This document shows positions 6,191 to 6,741 of a stretch of 6,741 bases of DNA, one piece after another (positions within the stretch are counted from its first letter, which is position 1; every line of letters starts with the position of its first letter). Origin of the DNA: an uncultured Bacteroides sp. (GTDB taxonomy: Bacteria; Bacteroidota; Bacteroidia; Bacteroidales; Bacteroidaceae). The notes under the pieces were generated by a model. The model searched no databases, had not been told where the DNA came from, and worked only from the letters and a program-made list of their open reading frames with translations. The translations under genes and the position numbers were made by a program. The stretch is from the NCBI GenBank assembly GCA_900546355.1, contig URCM01000129.1, forward strand, positions 1 to 6,741, in the 5' to 3' direction.

Positions 6191-6490
6191 ATGAAAAAAG
6201 AATATGCTTCTCTTTGTCAATTCATCTTATTTGTACTTCTGCAAGAAGGCAAAAGCAATCTCCCCTACCGGATTTGCCTCTTCACGCGCGGAAAACGGCA
6301 TACGGCATTACATTATTTCCATGTTCTTTTCGAGAATTGCGACGCGAACACTTTCCATCACTACTGCTCTTTATACGAAAAAACGACCCATAAACCCATG
6401 GTATTGCCCGACGGATATCGCATAGCCTATACCAATGACGGGAACCGGCTGACCGGAAAACTGATAAAACCCGAACAAACACCACTATAA
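6191..6490 (+). CDS. Hypothetical protein, 99 residues
   Basis: I do not recognise this product. It starts at an ATG about 20 bases after the predicted transcription start. An in-frame ATG at 6164 falls inside the -7 box and is therefore rejected. Codon use (GGA, CGG, CCC, CTG, GAC) resembles that of the neighbouring genes and supports real coding. Residues 6-18 (ASLCQFILFVLL) are hydrophobic, but they are too short and lack the form of a clear signal peptide. The middle is rich in Cys and His: Cys9, 29, 50 and 59, His37, 41, 44, 56, 57 and 67, with C-x5-HH-x-C at 50-59. Metal binding is possible but purely inferred. The C-terminal third (VLPDGYRIAYTNDGNRLTGKL, 71-91) looks like short beta strands with turns. 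It is the only plus-strand gene in the window and diverges from the peptidase gene. It may be a small lineage-specific gene or the remnant of a larger one. A strongly palindromic block follows it. Confidence 0.6.
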   Translation: MKKEYASLCQFILFVLLQEGKSNLPYRICLFTRGKRHTALHYFHVLFENCDANTFHHYCSLYEKTTHKPMVLPDGYRIAYTNDGNRLTGKLIKPEQTPL

Positions 6491-6555
6491 ATCGAGGCGA
6501 TACAACAACATAGGCACATCGTTTATCGGCCTTCATAAAGTCTTTATATTATAGT

Positions 6556-6691
6556 CGGTCAAATATGAACTATAACTGCATTGCCGACACGATTAGTAAT
6601 CGTACACATGAACGATTACTAATCGTACAGCGTAACGATTACTAATCGTGTCTACGATGCAGTTATATGGCATCTCTTGTCGACCGTTTTT
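6556..6691 (+). terminator. Possible long-stem terminator after the 99-codon gene
   Basis: Outside the palindrome array, CGGTC (6556-6560) can pair with GACCG (6682-6686), and five T residues (6687-6691) follow directly. The 33-nt arms 6571-6603 and 6635-6667 pair at 30 of 33 positions inside this frame. The whole could act as a terminator for the small gene, but the outer stem is short and separated from the arms by unpaired bases, so this reading is tentative. Confidence 0.35.
6571..6667. repeat. Array of three 15-bp odd palindromes in a 33-nt inverted repeat
   Basis: Three copies of ACGATTA-N-TAATCGT lie at 6589-6603 (N=G), 6612-6626 (N=C) and 6635-6649 (N=C). Each is a perfect palindrome around a single central base. 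The starts are exactly 23 bases apart, with 8-base spacers that are not alike (ACACATGA and ACAGCGTA). The outer two copies belong to a longer inverted repeat, 6571-6603 against 6635-6667, which matches at 30 of 33 positions including the 10-base ends TATAACTGCA/TGCAGTTATA. The middle copy forms the centre. As RNA it could fold into one long stem with a hairpin tip, or into three small hairpins. As DNA the units could bind a dimeric protein. No protein in the window can be tied to it. Confidence 0.9.
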
Positions 6692-6741
6692 AGAAGCTGT
6701 TTTGAATTTATCGTGCGATGATTTGGGATGAGTTTTTGAGG
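6691..6741 (+). repeat. Dispersed 3'-end repeat, copy cut by the right edge
   Basis: The last 51 bases contain the repeat in the sense direction of the 99-codon gene. Positions 6693-6741 match the reverse complement of 4471-4519 at 45 of 49 positions, and 6692-6709 match the left-edge copy exactly over 18 bases. The element starts at AGAAGCTGTTTTGAATTT directly after the T-run at 6687-6691 and continues beyond the window, so its right boundary cannot be seen. It contains the near-palindrome ATCGTGCGAT (6710-6719). Confidence 0.85.

Noticed and set aside
6091..6393. Second plus-strand frame of 100 codons starting upstream of the small gene
   Set aside because: It begins before the predicted transcription start and reads an Arg/Ser-rich shadow of the 99-codon gene.
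6282..6536. Minus-strand open frame of 84 codons opposite the 99-codon gene
   Set aside because: It has no promoter, and its composition (rich in Arg, Ser, Val) looks like a shadow. The plus-strand frame has a perfect -7 box and better codon use.
6589..6649. CRISPR-like array
   Set aside because: The units are only 15 bp with 8-bp spacers, far below CRISPR sizes, and no cas gene is present.

Overview
The window reads as a piece of a Bacteroidales chromosome, most likely Bacteroides or Phocaeicola. The grounds are three promoters of the Bacteroidota type (-7 box TAnnTTTG), genes mostly without Shine-Dalgarno sequences, L21/L27/S1 proteins of Bacteroidota character, and a secreted M64 peptidase, a family typical of gut Bacteroidales. 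This is judged by eye, without database comparison.

Left part (about 1-3000), housekeeping: all genes here lie on the minus strand. The operon rplU-rpmA (ribosomal proteins L21 and L27) has a clear promoter, a potentially structured leader and an intrinsic terminator. Upstream of it in transcription order is rpsA (six-domain ribosomal protein S1), with its own promoter and a strong terminator. The two promoters share a 17-nt block (16/17 identical) running from the -7 box into the start of the transcript, which suggests common control of ribosome synthesis.

Middle part (about 3000-5811), also minus strand: a membrane-anchored SIMPL-domain (DUF541) protein, a GNAT-family N-acetyltransferase and a secreted M64-family zinc peptidase. 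Gaps are 114 and 144 bases, so cotranscription is possible but not tight, and I found no convincing promoter for any of the three.

Right part (5812-6741), the only region with an accessory look: a 379-base gene-free stretch, then a plus-strand 99-codon gene of unknown function behind a very good promoter. It is followed by a dense palindromic block: three 15-bp odd palindromes at an exact 23-bp period, inside a 33-nt inverted repeat. The window ends within a copy of a dispersed repeat that also lies, in inverted orientation, just after the peptidase gene. A shorter relative lies after rpmA. All three copies sit 3' of a gene in that gene's sense direction, so they look like a family of 3'-end elements. 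I see no defence system, CRISPR array, transposase, integrase, tRNA or rRNA. The dispersed repeat and the palindrome array are the least explained features.
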